A stretch of 64,000 bases of DNA from Pseudomonadota bacterium (GCA_023442945.1 JAEZWW010000047.1:1-64000), one strand, 5' to 3'. Shown: positions 9,885 through 18,291, counted from the stretch's first letter. Notes: a model not told the origin generated them from the sequence alone. A program made the numbers and translations.

Positions 9885-10669
9885 GCGCCGCCGCCTGGCT
9901 GCCCACCGGCACCGTGTACGGCACGCTGCTCAACTTCCGGCGCGAAGCCGATCTCTGGGCGCCGCGCATGACCGAGGCGCCGTACAAGGCTGCGCCGCGC
10001 GCGCCCGTGCTCTACGTCAAGACCGCCAACACCTATGCGCCGCAGGGTGCCGCCGTGGCCGTGCCGGGCGAGGTGGACGTGGGTGCCAGCGTCGGCCTGG
10101 TGATCGGTGAGATGTGGACGAATAGGCCTGCGGCCCTACAGCCATCTGCGCGGGCAGCTACTGATGGTGTAGCAAACGCCGTGCGGCCCATCGCCGGCTG
10201 CGTGCTGCTGAGCGATCTCAGCCTGCCGCATGACAGCTATTACCGCCCTGCGCTGCGCTACCGCAACCGCGACGGCTTTCTGGTGTGCGGGCCGGCCGTG
10301 CGTCCGTTGGCCGACGTGGGCGACATCGGCGCGATCACGCTGCACATCCAGATCAACGACAAGCCCGTGCAAACCGTGGCGCTGACCGACCTGGTGCGCA
10401 ACGCCGCCACGCTGCTCGCCGATGTGGCCGACTTCATGGCGCTGGAGCCGGGCGACGTGCTGATGGTCGGCACCGACTGCCTGCCCGACGGCACGCGCCC
10501 GCGCGCCAAGGCCGGTGACCGCATCGAGATCACCGCGACCGGCTTCGCGCCGTTGGTCCATACCGTGACCCAGGAATCGAGCGTCGCCGGGCCGCCCCAA
10601 GGCGCGAGGGCCCCCGCGGGGGGCAGCGCAGGCGCGGCAGCGACAAGCGTGGGGGTCCGTTCATCATGA
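9881..10669 (+). CDS. hpaG1: HpaG1: 5-carboxymethyl-2-oxo-hex-3-ene-1,7-dioate decarboxylase subunit (FAH family)
   Basis: This 262-residue fumarylacetoacetase-fold protein corresponds to the N-terminal half of the HpaG/HpcE fusion protein and decarboxylates the CHMI product. It has the N-terminal TVYGTLLNFRREADLWAPRM, the LSLPHDSYYRPALRYRNRDG segment and PGDVLMVGT. Two parts do not look like the family. Residues about 81-99 (TNRPAALQPSARAATDG) are encoded by a type-1 dispersed repeat, and the last 25 or so residues (AGPPQGARAPAGGSAGAAA) by a type-3 GC-rich repeat that has replaced the normal C-terminus. The reading frame is intact in both cases. It overlaps hpaR upstream and hpaG2 downstream by 4 bases each. 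Confidence 0.88.
   Translation: MSAAAWLPTGTVYGTLLNFRREADLWAPRMTEAPYKAAPRAPVLYVKTANTYAPQGAAVAVPGEVDVGASVGLVIGEMWTNRPAALQPSARAATDGVANAVRPIAGCVLLSDLSLPHDSYYRPALRYRNRDGFLVCGPAVRPLADVGDIGAITLHIQINDKPVQTVALTDLVRNAATLLADVADFMALEPGDVLMVGTDCLPDGTRPRAKAGDRIEITATGFAPLVHTVTQESSVAGPPQGARAPAGGSAGAAATSVGVRSS
10121..10176 (-). repeat. Dispersed repeat type 1, copy 4 (inside hpaG1)
   Basis: On the minus strand the copy reads GCTAC..GTAGC hairpin, TGCCCGCGCAGATGG, TAGGGCCGCAGGCC. It lies entirely inside hpaG1, keeps the frame and adds no stop codon. Confidence 0.88.
10586..10657 (+). repeat. Dispersed GC-rich repeat type 3, copy 1 (3' end of hpaG1)
   Basis: The segment contains CCGGGCCGCCCCAAGG, then GGGCCCCCGCGGGGGGCAGCG and a GCGTGGGGG end. 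A closely similar block lies inside the carboxylase gene at 39026. Here it encodes the Ala/Gly/Pro-rich tail of HpaG1. Confidence 0.7.
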
Positions 10670-11463
10670 AGCACGCCCGCATCGCCTGGTCTGGCGCCGT
10701 GCACGACGCCATCGTCGTTGAAGGCCAACTTCAATTGCTGACGCCCGGCCTGCGCGGCCAGCGCGTCGGTTTTGACGACGTGGTCTGGCTGCCCCCGCTC
10801 ACGCCCACGCCGCCGCACCGCCCGCGCAGCGTGCTGGCGCTGGCCATCAACTACGCCGACCACGCCAAGGAACTCGCCTTCAAGCCGCCCGAAGAGCCGC
10901 TGGCCTTCGCCAAAAGCGCGTCGTCGCTCGTCGGCCACCGCGCCCGCACCGTGCGCCCTGACGGCGTGGAGAACATGCACTACGAATGCGAGCTGGCCGT
11001 GGTCATCGGCCGCGAAGCGCGCCGCGTGAAGAAGGACGACGCTTACGACTTCGTGCGCGGCTACACCGTGGCCAACGACTACGCCATCCGCGACTACCTG
11101 GAAAACTGGTACCGCCCCAACCTGCGCGTGAAGAACCGCGCCACCTGCACGCCCATCGGCCCCTGGCTGGTCGACGCGGCCGACGTGGCCGACCCGATGC
11201 GCCTGGCGCTGCGCACCACGGTCAACGGCCAGGTCACGCAGCAGGGCACGACGGCCGACATGGTGTTCGACGTCGCCACGCTGATCGAATACTTCAGCAG
11301 CTTCATGACGCTGTACCCCGGCGACCTCATCCTGACCGGCACGCCAGACGGCGTGGTCAACTGCCCGGTCGGCAGCGAAGTCGTGTGTGAGATCGAGGGC
11401 ATCGGCGCCTTGCACAACACCATCGTTTCTGAACCCAATCGGGCGCCAGCCCTAGTCCCATAA
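10666..11463 (+). CDS. hpaG2: HpaG2: 2-hydroxyhepta-2,4-diene-1,7-dioate isomerase subunit (FAH family)
   Basis: This 265-residue FAH-family enzyme corresponds to the C-terminal half of HpaG/HpcE. Metal-ligand motifs typical of the family are visible: YECELAVVIGREARR (Glu pair) and, downstream, GYTVANDYAIRDYLENWYRP, then PGDLILTGTPDGV. With HpaG1 it carries out the decarboxylation/isomerisation that gives 2-oxohept-3-ene-1,7-dioate. In some bacteria the two halves are one polypeptide; here they are two overlapping genes (ATGA). The last codons (EPNRAPALVP, then stop) come from a type-1 repeat, so the repeat sets the C-terminus. Confidence 0.93.
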   Translation: MKHARIAWSGAVHDAIVVEGQLQLLTPGLRGQRVGFDDVVWLPPLTPTPPHRPRSVLALAINYADHAKELAFKPPEEPLAFAKSASSLVGHRARTVRPDGVENMHYECELAVVIGREARRVKKDDAYDFVRGYTVANDYAIRDYLENWYRPNLRVKNRATCTPIGPWLVDAADVADPMRLALRTTVNGQVTQQGTTADMVFDVATLIEYFSSFMTLYPGDLILTGTPDGVVNCPVGSEVVCEIEGIGALHNTIVSEPNRAPALVP

Positions 11464-11485
11464 GCGCGAGCAGCTATGAAAATTG
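11430..11485 (-). repeat. Dispersed repeat type 1, copy 5 (hpaG2/hpaE junction)
   Basis: On the minus strand it contains TAGCTGCTCGCGC, TAGGGCTGGCGCCCGATT and a GGTTCAGA trailer. On the plus strand it encodes the last residues and stop of hpaG2 and, in the run CAGCTATGAAAATTGAT, the start codon of hpaE. Confidence 0.82.
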
Positions 11486-12951
11486 ATCATTTGATCGACG
11501 GCAAACCGGTCGCCAGCGATACCTACTTTGAAACCGTCAACCCGGCCACGCAGGCCGTGCTGGCCGAAGTCGCCGCCGGGGGCGAGGCCGAGGTGAACGC
11601 CGCCGTGGCCGCCGCCAAGGCCGCCTTCCCGAAGTGGGCCGGCCTGCCCGCGACCGAGCGCGCCAAGAAGATCCGCGCCTTGGGCGAGCTGATCGCCAAG
11701 CATGTGCCCGAGATCGCCAAGACCGAGACCGACGACACCGGCCAGACCATCAGCCAGACCGGCAAGCAGCTGGTGCCGCGCGCGGCCGATAACTTCAGCT
11801 ACTTCGCCGAGATGTGCACGCGTGTGGACGGCCACACCTACCCCACGCCCACGCACCTGAACTACACGCTGTTCCACCCGGTGGGCGTGTGCGCGCTGAT
11901 CAGCCCGTGGAACGTGCCCTTCATGACCGGCACCTGGAAGGTCGCGCCCTGCCTGGCCTTTGGCAACACCGCGGTGCTGAAGATGAGCGAGCTGTCGCCG
12001 CTGACCGCGTCGCGCCTGGGCGAGCTGGCGCTGGAAGCCGGTATCCCCGCCGGCGTGCTGAACCTGGTGCACGGCTACGGCAAGGAAGCGGGCGAGCCGC
12101 TGTGCGCCCACCCCGACGTGCGCGCCATCAGCTTCACCGGGTCGACTGCCACCGGCAACCGCATCGTCAAGACCGCGGGCCTGAAAAAGTTCAGCATGGA
12201 GCTGGGCGGCAAATCGCCCTTCGTCATCTTTGAAGACGCCGATCTGGACCGCGCCCTGGATGCGGCCGTGTTCATGATCTTCAGCAACAACGGCGAGCGC
12301 TGCACCGCCGGCAGCCGCATCCTGGTACAGCAAAGCATCTACGCCGACTTTGCCGCCAAGTTTGCCGAGCGCGCCAAGAAGATCGCCGTGGGCGACCCGC
12401 AGGATGAGAAGACCATCATCGGTCCGATGATCAGCCAAGGCCATTTGTCCAAGGTGCGCAGCTACATCGACCTGGGGCCGAAAGAAGGCGCCACGCTGCT
12501 GTGTGGCGGTATCGACCGGCCGTCGTACGCGCCCGAGCTGCCCGCGCACGTCGCCAAGGGCAACTTCGTGTGGCCCACCGTATTTGCCGACGTCGACAAC
12601 AAGATGCGCATCGCGCAGGAAGAAATCTTTGGCCCGGTGGCCTGCCTGATCCCGTTCAAGGACGAGGCCGACGCGATTGAAAAGGCCAACGACATCGACT
12701 ACGGCCTGTCCAGCTACGTCTGGAGCGAGAACATCGGCCGCGCCCACCGCGTGGCCGCCGCCATCGAAGCCGGCATGTGCTTCGTCAACAGCCAGAACGT
12801 GCGCGACCTGCGCCAGCCCTTCGGCGGCACCAAGGCCTCGGGAACAGGCCGCGAAGGCGGGACCTGGAGCTACGAAGTCTTTCTGGAGCCGAAGAACATC
12901 GCGGTGTCGATGGGGGGGCATCACATTCCGCATTGGGGCGGCACCCCCTGA
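11476..12951 (+). CDS. hpaE: 5-carboxymethyl-2-hydroxymuconate-6-semialdehyde dehydrogenase
   Basis: This 491-residue NAD-dependent aldehyde dehydrogenase oxidises the ring-cleavage semialdehyde to 5-carboxymethyl-2-hydroxymuconate. Key motifs are the NAD-site SFTGSTATGN, the general-base glutamate in MELGGKSPF, the catalytic cysteine in NNGERCTAGSR and EEIFGPVACLIPF. It has normal family length. The ATG is the one inside the type-1 repeat (ATGAAAATTGATCATTTG) and gives the expected N-terminus MKIDHLIDGKPVASD. No strong Shine-Dalgarno is visible. The stop TGA lies in the first bases of a type-2 repeat. Confidence 0.95.
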   Translation: MKIDHLIDGKPVASDTYFETVNPATQAVLAEVAAGGEAEVNAAVAAAKAAFPKWAGLPATERAKKIRALGELIAKHVPEIAKTETDDTGQTISQTGKQLVPRAADNFSYFAEMCTRVDGHTYPTPTHLNYTLFHPVGVCALISPWNVPFMTGTWKVAPCLAFGNTAVLKMSELSPLTASRLGELALEAGIPAGVLNLVHGYGKEAGEPLCAHPDVRAISFTGSTATGNRIVKTAGLKKFSMELGGKSPFVIFEDADLDRALDAAVFMIFSNNGERCTAGSRILVQQSIYADFAAKFAERAKKIAVGDPQDEKTIIGPMISQGHLSKVRSYIDLGPKEGATLLCGGIDRPSYAPELPAHVAKGNFVWPTVFADVDNKMRIAQEEIFGPVACLIPFKDEADAIEKANDIDYGLSSYVWSENIGRAHRVAAAIEAGMCFVNSQNVRDLRQPFGGTKASGTGREGGTWSYEVFLEPKNIAVSMGGHHIPHWGGTP

Positions 12952-13056
12952 GGCGCTGACGCGCCTTCCCCCTCTCCTGTGGGAGGGGGACAACGCCAGT
13001 TCCCGGCGCAGGTCCGGGAACGGCGTTCGCTGATTCGGCCTGCTCCGCGGCCATCT
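12944..13056 (+). repeat. Dispersed structured repeat type 2, copy 1
   Basis: Successive stems are AGGCGC/GCGCCT, CCCCCTCTC/GAGGGGG, TTCCCGG/CCGGGAA within CGCC/GGCG, and GGCC/GGCC. Relative to the other copies the third stem shows a T-A for G-C double change. The copy starts at the hpaE stop codon and ends 47 bases before the nitrilase ATG. Confidence 0.85.
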
Positions 13057-13103
13057 GACCAAATGGCGGCGGATTTGAGATCACTAGAAACAGGAGACAG
13101 GCA

Positions 13104-14075
13104 ATGAGCAAGAGCAACAACAAAGTGACCGCCGCGGTGGTGCAGACCTCGTCGGTGCTGTTTGACACGCCGGCCACGGTGGAGCGCGCGCTGGCGCTGA
13201 TGGCGCAGGCGGCGCAGCGGGGGGCGAAGGTATTGGTGTTTCCGGAGGCCTTCATCGGCGGCTACCCGAAGGGCGCGGACTTTCACATCTACCTGGGTGC
13301 GCGCACGCCGGAAGGCCGGGCGGACTACAAGCGCTATTTCGATGCGGCCGTCAGCGTGGACGGGCCCGAGATCGCGGCCATGGCGCAGGCCGCCGCGCAG
13401 TGGGGCATGCACGTGTGCGTCGGCATCATCGAACGCGATGGCGGCACGCTGTACTGCACCGCCGTGTACCTGGGCCCGGACGGCCGAGTATTGGGCAAGC
13501 ACCGCAAGCTGATGCCCACGGCGCTGGAGCGCCTGGTCTGGGGCTTTGGCGACGGCTCCACGCTGCAGGCGGTCGACACGCCCTACGGCAAGCTGGGCGC
13601 CGTGATCTGCTGGGAAAACTACATGCCCGCGCTGCGCCTGGCCATGTACCAGCAGCGCGTGGCGATCTACTGCGCGCCGACCGCGGACGACCGCGACAGC
13701 TGGATCTCCACCATGCAGCACATTGCGCTGGAAGGGCGCTGCTTTGTGCTGTCGGCCTGCCAGCACCTGCGCCGCAAGGACTTCCCGGCCGACGTGCACA
13801 ACCGCCTGCCCGAAGCGCCCGAAGGCGTGCTGATGCGCGGCGGCAGCGTGATCATCGATCCGCTGGGCCGCGTGTTGGCCGGCCCGCTGTACGCCGAAGA
13901 CGGCATCCTCACGGCCGAGCTGGACCTGGACGTGATCCCCATGGCGCAAATGGATTTCGACCCCGTCGGCCACTACGCGCGGCCCGACGTCTTTTCGCTG
14001 CAGGTCAACAGCGCCCCGCAGCGCGCGGTGCATTTCACCGCCCCCCTTCAAGGAGAACCCCATGACCTCGACTGA
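13104..14075 (+). CDS. Nitrilase-superfamily hydrolase (probable nitrilase)
   Basis: This 323-residue carbon-nitrogen hydrolase would convert a nitrile to a carboxylic acid and ammonia. The catalytic triad is visible: Glu in VLVFPEAFIGGYPKG (about residue 48), Lys in GKHRKLMPTALER (about 135) and Cys in GAVICWENYMPALRL (about 169). The CWENYMP context and the length match true nitrilases rather than amidases. A good Shine-Dalgarno (AGGAGACAGG) precedes the ATG. It lies inside the hpa cluster, overlaps the next gene by 14 bases and is bracketed, together with it, by two direct copies of a type-2 repeat. A substrate of the (hydroxy)phenylacetonitrile type would fit the cluster but is inference. 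Confidence 0.88.
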   Translation: MSKSNNKVTAAVVQTSSVLFDTPATVERALALMAQAAQRGAKVLVFPEAFIGGYPKGADFHIYLGARTPEGRADYKRYFDAAVSVDGPEIAAMAQAAAQWGMHVCVGIIERDGGTLYCTAVYLGPDGRVLGKHRKLMPTALERLVWGFGDGSTLQAVDTPYGKLGAVICWENYMPALRLAMYQQRVAIYCAPTADDRDSWISTMQHIALEGRCFVLSACQHLRRKDFPADVHNRLPEAPEGVLMRGGSVIIDPLGRVLAGPLYAEDGILTAELDLDVIPMAQMDFDPVGHYARPDVFSLQVNSAPQRAVHFTAPLQGEPHDLD

Positions 14076-15045
14076 CATTACCCGCCGCCGCATGCTGCAG
14101 GCTGGCGCTGCGGCCAGCGCGTTGCCGTGGCTGGCCAGCGCGCAGGCGCAAGGCCAATGGCCGACCAAGCCGCTGCGCATCGTCGTGCCCTTCACGCCCG
14201 GGGGAACGACCGATTTCGTCACGCGTTTGGTCGCGGCCGAAACCAGCAAGATCCTCGGCCAGCCCATCGTGGTCGAGAACAAGCCCGGCGCCGGCACCGT
14301 CATTGGCGTGGACAGCATCGCCAAGTCCGCGCCCGACGGCTACAGCTTCGTCACCGTGGCCAACAGCTTCACGGTCAACCAGACGCTACTGAAAAAGCTG
14401 CCCTACGACACGCTGAAGGACCTGCGCCCCGTCGCGCTCATGGGCCTGTCGGAACACGTGCTGGCCACTTACCCCGCCAGCGGCTTGAAGTCGGTCGCCG
14501 ACATCGTGGCGCAGGCCAAGGCGGGCAAGAAGCTCAGCTACGCGTCGTTCGGCCAAGGCACCTCCGCGCACCTGGCGGGCGAGATGCTCAACAGCCAGCT
14601 GGGGCTGGACCTGGTGCACGTGCCCTACAAGGGCCAGGCGCCGGCGTTGAACGATTTGCTGGGCGGCCAGGTGTCGATGATGTTCGGCAACTGGCCAGAA
14701 TTCCGCGGTCACGTCGAAGCCGGCAAGCTGGTGGCCATCGGCATGGCGACGGCCAAGCGATCGGTCTATGCCCCCAACATCCCGACGCTGGCGGAGCAGG
14801 GCGTGGACGTCGTGTCGAATTCGTGGAACGGCCTGCTGGCGCCCGCGGGCGTGCCGGACGAGGTCGTGCAACGCATGAACGCCGCCGTGAACCAAGCCAT
14901 GCAGACGCCCGCCGTGACGGAGGCCTTCAAGAAAGGCGGCATTGCCGCCAAGTCGGGCACGCCGGCGCAGTTTGCCGACTTCATCCGCAGCGAGACCGCG
15001 CGCTACGCCGAGGTGATTCGCAAGGCGGGGATCACGGCGGAGTGA
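14062..15045 (+). CDS. Bug-family tripartite tricarboxylate transporter substrate-binding protein
   Basis: This 327-residue periplasmic binding protein is of the Bug/TctC type, which is greatly expanded in Burkholderiales. It starts with a twin-arginine-like signal (TRRRMLQAGAAASALPWLAS), followed by the mature start QWPTKPLRIVVPFTPGGTTD. The GQPIVVENKPGAGTVIG segment and HVPYKGQAPALNDLLGGQVS are the conserved ligand-pocket regions. No TctA/TctB membrane genes are near. The gene overlaps the nitrilase gene by 14 bases, so it may bind the nitrilase substrate or an aromatic acid of this pathway (inference). Confidence 0.92.
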   Translation: MTSTDITRRRMLQAGAAASALPWLASAQAQGQWPTKPLRIVVPFTPGGTTDFVTRLVAAETSKILGQPIVVENKPGAGTVIGVDSIAKSAPDGYSFVTVANSFTVNQTLLKKLPYDTLKDLRPVALMGLSEHVLATYPASGLKSVADIVAQAKAGKKLSYASFGQGTSAHLAGEMLNSQLGLDLVHVPYKGQAPALNDLLGGQVSMMFGNWPEFRGHVEAGKLVAIGMATAKRSVYAPNIPTLAEQGVDVVSNSWNGLLAPAGVPDEVVQRMNAAVNQAMQTPAVTEAFKKGGIAAKSGTPAQFADFIRSETARYAEVIRKAGITAE

Positions 15046-15052
15046 TGGGACA

Positions 15053-15180
15053 CCCCCCTGAGGCGCTGATGCGCCTTCCCCCCTCTCTCTTCGCGCTGCG
15101 CGCTGCGGGAGGGGGGACAACGCCAGTGCCCGGCGCAGGTCCGGGCACGGCGTTTGCTGGGGCGGGCCGCTTCGCGGCCA
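15053..15180 (+). repeat. Dispersed structured repeat type 2, copy 2
   Basis: Stems are AGGCGC/GCGCCT, CCCCCTCTC with a longer loop region closing on GGGAGGGGG, TGCCCGG/CCGGGCA within CGCC/GGCG, and GGCCGC/GCGGCC. It is in the same orientation as copy 1 and closes the nitrilase/Bug cassette. Confidence 0.85.
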
Positions 15181-15234
15181 CGCGTCCCAGCAGCTGACCG
15201 GTCGTTGATTTCACGGACTTCACGGAGACACACC

Positions 15235-16158
15235 ATGGGCAAACTGGCTCTGGCCGCCAAGATCACCCACGTGCCGAGCATGTACCTGAGCGAGCTGCCA
15301 GGTCCGCGCCAGGGCACGCGGCAGGACGCGATCGACGGTCACAAGGAAATCGGGCGGCGTTGCCGCGAGCTGGGCGTGGACACCATTGTGGTGTTCGACA
15401 CGCACTGGTTGGTCAACGCCAACTACCACATCAACTGCGCGCCGCACTGGGAAGGCACCTACACCAGCAACGAGCTGCCGCACTTCATCCGCAACATGGG
15501 CTTTGCCTGCCCCAGCAACCCCGAGCTGGGGCGGCTGCTGGCGCAGGTCTGCAACGAACACGGGGTGGAAACGTTGGCGCATGACGCCACCACGCTCGGC
15601 CCCGAATACGGCACCCTGGTGCCGATGCGCTACATGAACGCGGACCAGCACTTCAAGGCGATTTGCGTGTCGGCCCTGTGCACCAGCCACTACCTGAACG
15701 ATAGCGCCCGCTTGGGCTGGGCCATGCGCGAGGCGGTGGAAAAGCATTACGACGGCACCGTCGCCTTCTTCGCCAGCGGCTCGCTGTCGCACCGCTTTGC
15801 GCAAAACGGTCTGGCGCCCGAATTCGCGTTCAAAGTCTGGAGCCCCTTCCTCGAGCGGCTCGACCATGACGTGGTCGGCATGTGGCAGCGCGGCGAATGG
15901 GCCGACTTCTGCGCCATGCTGCCCGAGTACGCCAGCAAGGGCCACGGCGAAGGCTTCATGCACGACACCGCCATGCTGCTGGGCGCCCTGGGCTGGTCCG
16001 CCTACGACGGCAAGGCCGACGTCGTCACACCGTACTTCGGCGCGTCCGGCACCGGCCAGATCAACGCCGTCTTTCCCGTCACGCCGCAAGACGGCAGCGC
16101 CGTGCCGCAGCCCGAAGCCTCGCGCGCGGGCAGCTACCGCGCGTTCCCGCGGCTGTAA
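15235..16158 (+). CDS. hpaD: 3,4-dihydroxyphenylacetate 2,3-dioxygenase
   Basis: This 307-residue class III (LigB-type) extradiol dioxygenase opens the ring of homoprotocatechuate using Fe(II) or Mn(II). Conserved features are VVFDTHWLVNANYHINCAP, GPEYGTLVPMRYMN and the FASGSLSHRFAQNG segment, with the metal and acid/base histidines in DTHW and SLSHRF. The ATG giving MGKLALAAKITHVPSMYLSE was chosen; upstream in-frame sequence is repeat-derived. A GGAGA element precedes it. It begins the second block of the hpa operon, after the repeat-bounded nitrilase/Bug cassette, and is 14 bases from hpaF. Confidence 0.95.
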   Translation: MGKLALAAKITHVPSMYLSELPGPRQGTRQDAIDGHKEIGRRCRELGVDTIVVFDTHWLVNANYHINCAPHWEGTYTSNELPHFIRNMGFACPSNPELGRLLAQVCNEHGVETLAHDATTLGPEYGTLVPMRYMNADQHFKAICVSALCTSHYLNDSARLGWAMREAVEKHYDGTVAFFASGSLSHRFAQNGLAPEFAFKVWSPFLERLDHDVVGMWQRGEWADFCAMLPEYASKGHGEGFMHDTAMLLGALGWSAYDGKADVVTPYFGASGTGQINAVFPVTPQDGSAVPQPEASRAGSYRAFPRL

Positions 16159-16172
16159 ACGGGGCAGCGCGC

Positions 16173-16631
16173 ATGCCGCACCTGGTCATCCTCTACACCG
16201 GCAACCTGGACGCCGTGGTCGACATGCCGGCCCTGTGCCGCGACCTGGCCGACGCCATGATCGCCGTGCGCGACGAAGCCGGCACGCCCGTCTTCCCCGT
16301 TGGTGGCACGCGCGTGCTGGCTTACCCAGCCCCGCACTTCGCCGTGGCCGACGGTGGCGCGGCCGGGCGCGCGCAAGGCGCGGGCAAGACCGGCATCACC
16401 AGCGACGATCCGGGCGAATACGGCTTCATGTACCTCAACCTGCGCGTGGGCCGCGGGCGCACCGCTGCTACACAAACAGAAGCTGGCCGCGCAATACTGG
16501 CTAGGGCCAGAGCCCGGTTGGATGCGGTGATGGTGAACCGGCACATCGGCCTGACCTTCCAGATCGACGAAGGCCCTGAAGTGTTCGACGCCAAGCACAG
16601 CACCCTCCATCCGCTATTCAAGAAGAGCTGA
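16173..16631 (+). CDS. hpaF: 5-carboxymethyl-2-hydroxymuconate delta-isomerase
   Basis: This 152-residue member of the tautomerase superfamily converts 5-carboxymethyl-2-hydroxymuconate to its oxo isomer. Proline is the second residue (MPHLVILYTGNLD) and becomes the catalytic N-terminal Pro1 after Met removal. FPVGGTRVLAYPAPHFAVAD and the C-terminal IGLTFQIDEGPEVFDAK are family-like. Residues about 98-116 (AATQTEAGRAILARARAR) are encoded by a type-1 repeat that sits where the family has a variable helix; total length remains normal. It is followed after 3 bases by hpaH. Confidence 0.9.
   Translation: MPHLVILYTGNLDAVVDMPALCRDLADAMIAVRDEAGTPVFPVGGTRVLAYPAPHFAVADGGAAGRAQGAGKTGITSDDPGEYGFMYLNLRVGRGRTAATQTEAGRAILARARARLDAVMVNRHIGLTFQIDEGPEVFDAKHSTLHPLFKKS
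16466..16521 (+). repeat. Dispersed repeat type 1, copy 6 (inside hpaF)
   Basis: GCTACACAAACAGAAGC, then TGGCCGCGCAATACTGG, then CTAGGGCCAGAGCCCGG (GGGC/GCCC stem). It lies wholly within the hpaF coding region, with the frame preserved. Confidence 0.85.
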
Positions 16632-16634
16632 CGC

Positions 16635-17450
16635 ATGCTGACCGACGTCCAAATCCAAGACCTCGCTGCCGAGCTGCAGCACAGCGAAACCTCGCGCGTG
16701 CAGGTCGAGCATTTTTCCAAGCGCTTCCCCGGCATGACGGTCGAGGACGGCTACCGCATCAGCCGAGCCTGGGTGGCGATGCAGCTGGCCGCGGGCCAGC
16801 GCGTGATCGGCCACAAGATCGGCCTGACCTCGCGCGCCATGCAGCAGGCTAGCCAGATCGACGAGCCGGACTACGGCACGCTGCTCGATTCCATGCTGTT
16901 CACCTGCACGCCCGGCCGGGTGCTGGACATCCCGTTCACGCGCTTCATCGCGCCGCGCGTCGAGGTGGAGTTGGCCTTCGTGCTGAAAGCCGATCTGGCC
17001 GGCCCGAACGTCGATGTCGAACAGGTGCTGGCCGCCACCGACTACGTCACCCCCGCCATTGAAATCATCGATTCGCGCATCGAGCAGTTCGATCGCCACA
17101 CCAAGGTCATGCGCAAGGTCTACGACACCATCAGCGACAACGCCGCCAACGCCGCCATCGTGGTCGGCGCCGAGCGTGCCGACGCGCGCGCCACGAACAG
17201 GCCCTGGGTCGGCGCCATCCTGCGCCAGAACGGCGCGGTGGAAGAAACGGGTCTCGCCGCCGGCGTGCAGGGCGACCCGGCTATCGGCATCGCCTGGCTG
17301 GCCAACAAACTCGCGCCCTGGGGCGAATCCCTGAAGGCCGGGCAAACCGTGCTGGCCGGCTCGTTCACGCGGCCCGCGGCGGCCAAGCAGGGCGATGTGT
17401 TTGACGCCGATTACGGCCCGCTGGGTCGGCTGCAGTTCCGCTTTGTGTGA
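16635..17450 (+). CDS. hpaH: 2-oxo-hept-3-ene-1,7-dioate hydratase
   Basis: This 271-residue hydratase of the MhpD/HpaH type adds water to 2-oxohept-3-ene-1,7-dioate. Conserved parts are GHKIGLTSRAMQQASQIDEPD (N-terminal half), the metal-ligand acidic pair in PRVEVELAFVL and the GSFTRPAAAKQGD segment close to the C-terminus. The substrate order in the operon (hpaD-F-H-I) matches pathway order. The ATG lies 3 bases after the hpaF stop and 13 bases separate its stop from hpaI. No anomaly. Confidence 0.95.
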   Translation: MLTDVQIQDLAAELQHSETSRVQVEHFSKRFPGMTVEDGYRISRAWVAMQLAAGQRVIGHKIGLTSRAMQQASQIDEPDYGTLLDSMLFTCTPGRVLDIPFTRFIAPRVEVELAFVLKADLAGPNVDVEQVLAATDYVTPAIEIIDSRIEQFDRHTKVMRKVYDTISDNAANAAIVVGAERADARATNRPWVGAILRQNGAVEETGLAAGVQGDPAIGIAWLANKLAPWGESLKAGQTVLAGSFTRPAAAKQGDVFDADYGPLGRLQFRFV

Positions 17451-17463
17451 AGGAAGATCCAGC

Positions 17464-18291
17464 ATGAAAACACCCGTCAACACCTTCAAGCAAGCCCTCG
17501 CCGCCGGCGACGCGCAAATCGGCCTGTGGCTGGGCCTGGCCAGCGCCTATTCGGCCGAGATCTGCGCCGGCGCTGGTTTTGACTGGCTGCTGATCGATGG
17601 CGAACACGCGCCCAACGGCCTGACCGACGTGCTGTCGCAACTGCAGGCCATCGCCGCGTACCCCGACACGCACCCGATCGCGCGCGTGCCCATGGGCTAC
17701 GGCCACCAGGGCGCGGTGCTGATCAAGCAGTACCTGGACCTGGGCGTGCAAACCCTGCTGGTGCCCATGGTCGACACGGCCGAGCAGGCGGCCGAGCTGG
17801 TGCGTGCCACGCGCTACCCGCAGGACGACGGGCTGGGCGGCATCCGCGGCATGGCGGGCGCGCGCGCGTCGCGCTGGGGCCGCTACCCGCAGTACGTGAA
17901 AGAGGCCAATGAGCAGGTTTGCCTGCTGGTGCAGGCCGAGACCACCGAGGCGCTGCGCAACCTGGACGCCATCGCCGCTACGCCCGGCGTGCACGGCGTC
18001 TTCATCGGCCCGGCCGACTTGTCGGCGTCGATGGGCCACGTCGGCAACCCGGGTCACTCTGAAGTGCAGGCGGCGATCGAAGACGGTATCGCGCGTATCC
18101 GCCAGGCGGGCAAGGCGGCTGGCATCCTGACGTCGGACGAGGCGCAGGCGCGCCGCTACCTGGAGTTGGGCGCGCTGTTCGTGGCCGTAGGCCTGGACAC
18201 GCAAATTTTGGTGCGCCAGACCAGTGCGCTGGCGGCGCGTTTCAAGGACAGCGTCACGCCCGCTGTGGCCGCCAAGGCAAGTGTTTACTAA
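17464..18291 (+). CDS. hpaI: 4-hydroxy-2-oxoheptanedioate aldolase
   Basis: This 275-residue class II metal-dependent HpcH/HpaI aldolase splits 4-hydroxy-2-oxoheptanedioate into pyruvate and succinate semialdehyde. The expected motifs are present: WLLIDGEHAPNGLTDVL (catalytic His), GIRGMAGARASRWGRYPQYV, the metal-binding glutamate in LVQAETTEAL and aspartate in IGPADLSASMGH. GGAAGATCCAGC precedes the ATG. It is the last recognisable hpa gene; about 220 bases without a gene separate it from the following lipoprotein gene. Confidence 0.95.
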   Translation: MKTPVNTFKQALAAGDAQIGLWLGLASAYSAEICAGAGFDWLLIDGEHAPNGLTDVLSQLQAIAAYPDTHPIARVPMGYGHQGAVLIKQYLDLGVQTLLVPMVDTAEQAAELVRATRYPQDDGLGGIRGMAGARASRWGRYPQYVKEANEQVCLLVQAETTEALRNLDAIAATPGVHGVFIGPADLSASMGHVGNPGHSEVQAAIEDGIARIRQAGKAAGILTSDEAQARRYLELGALFVAVGLDTQILVRQTSALAARFKDSVTPAVAAKASVY

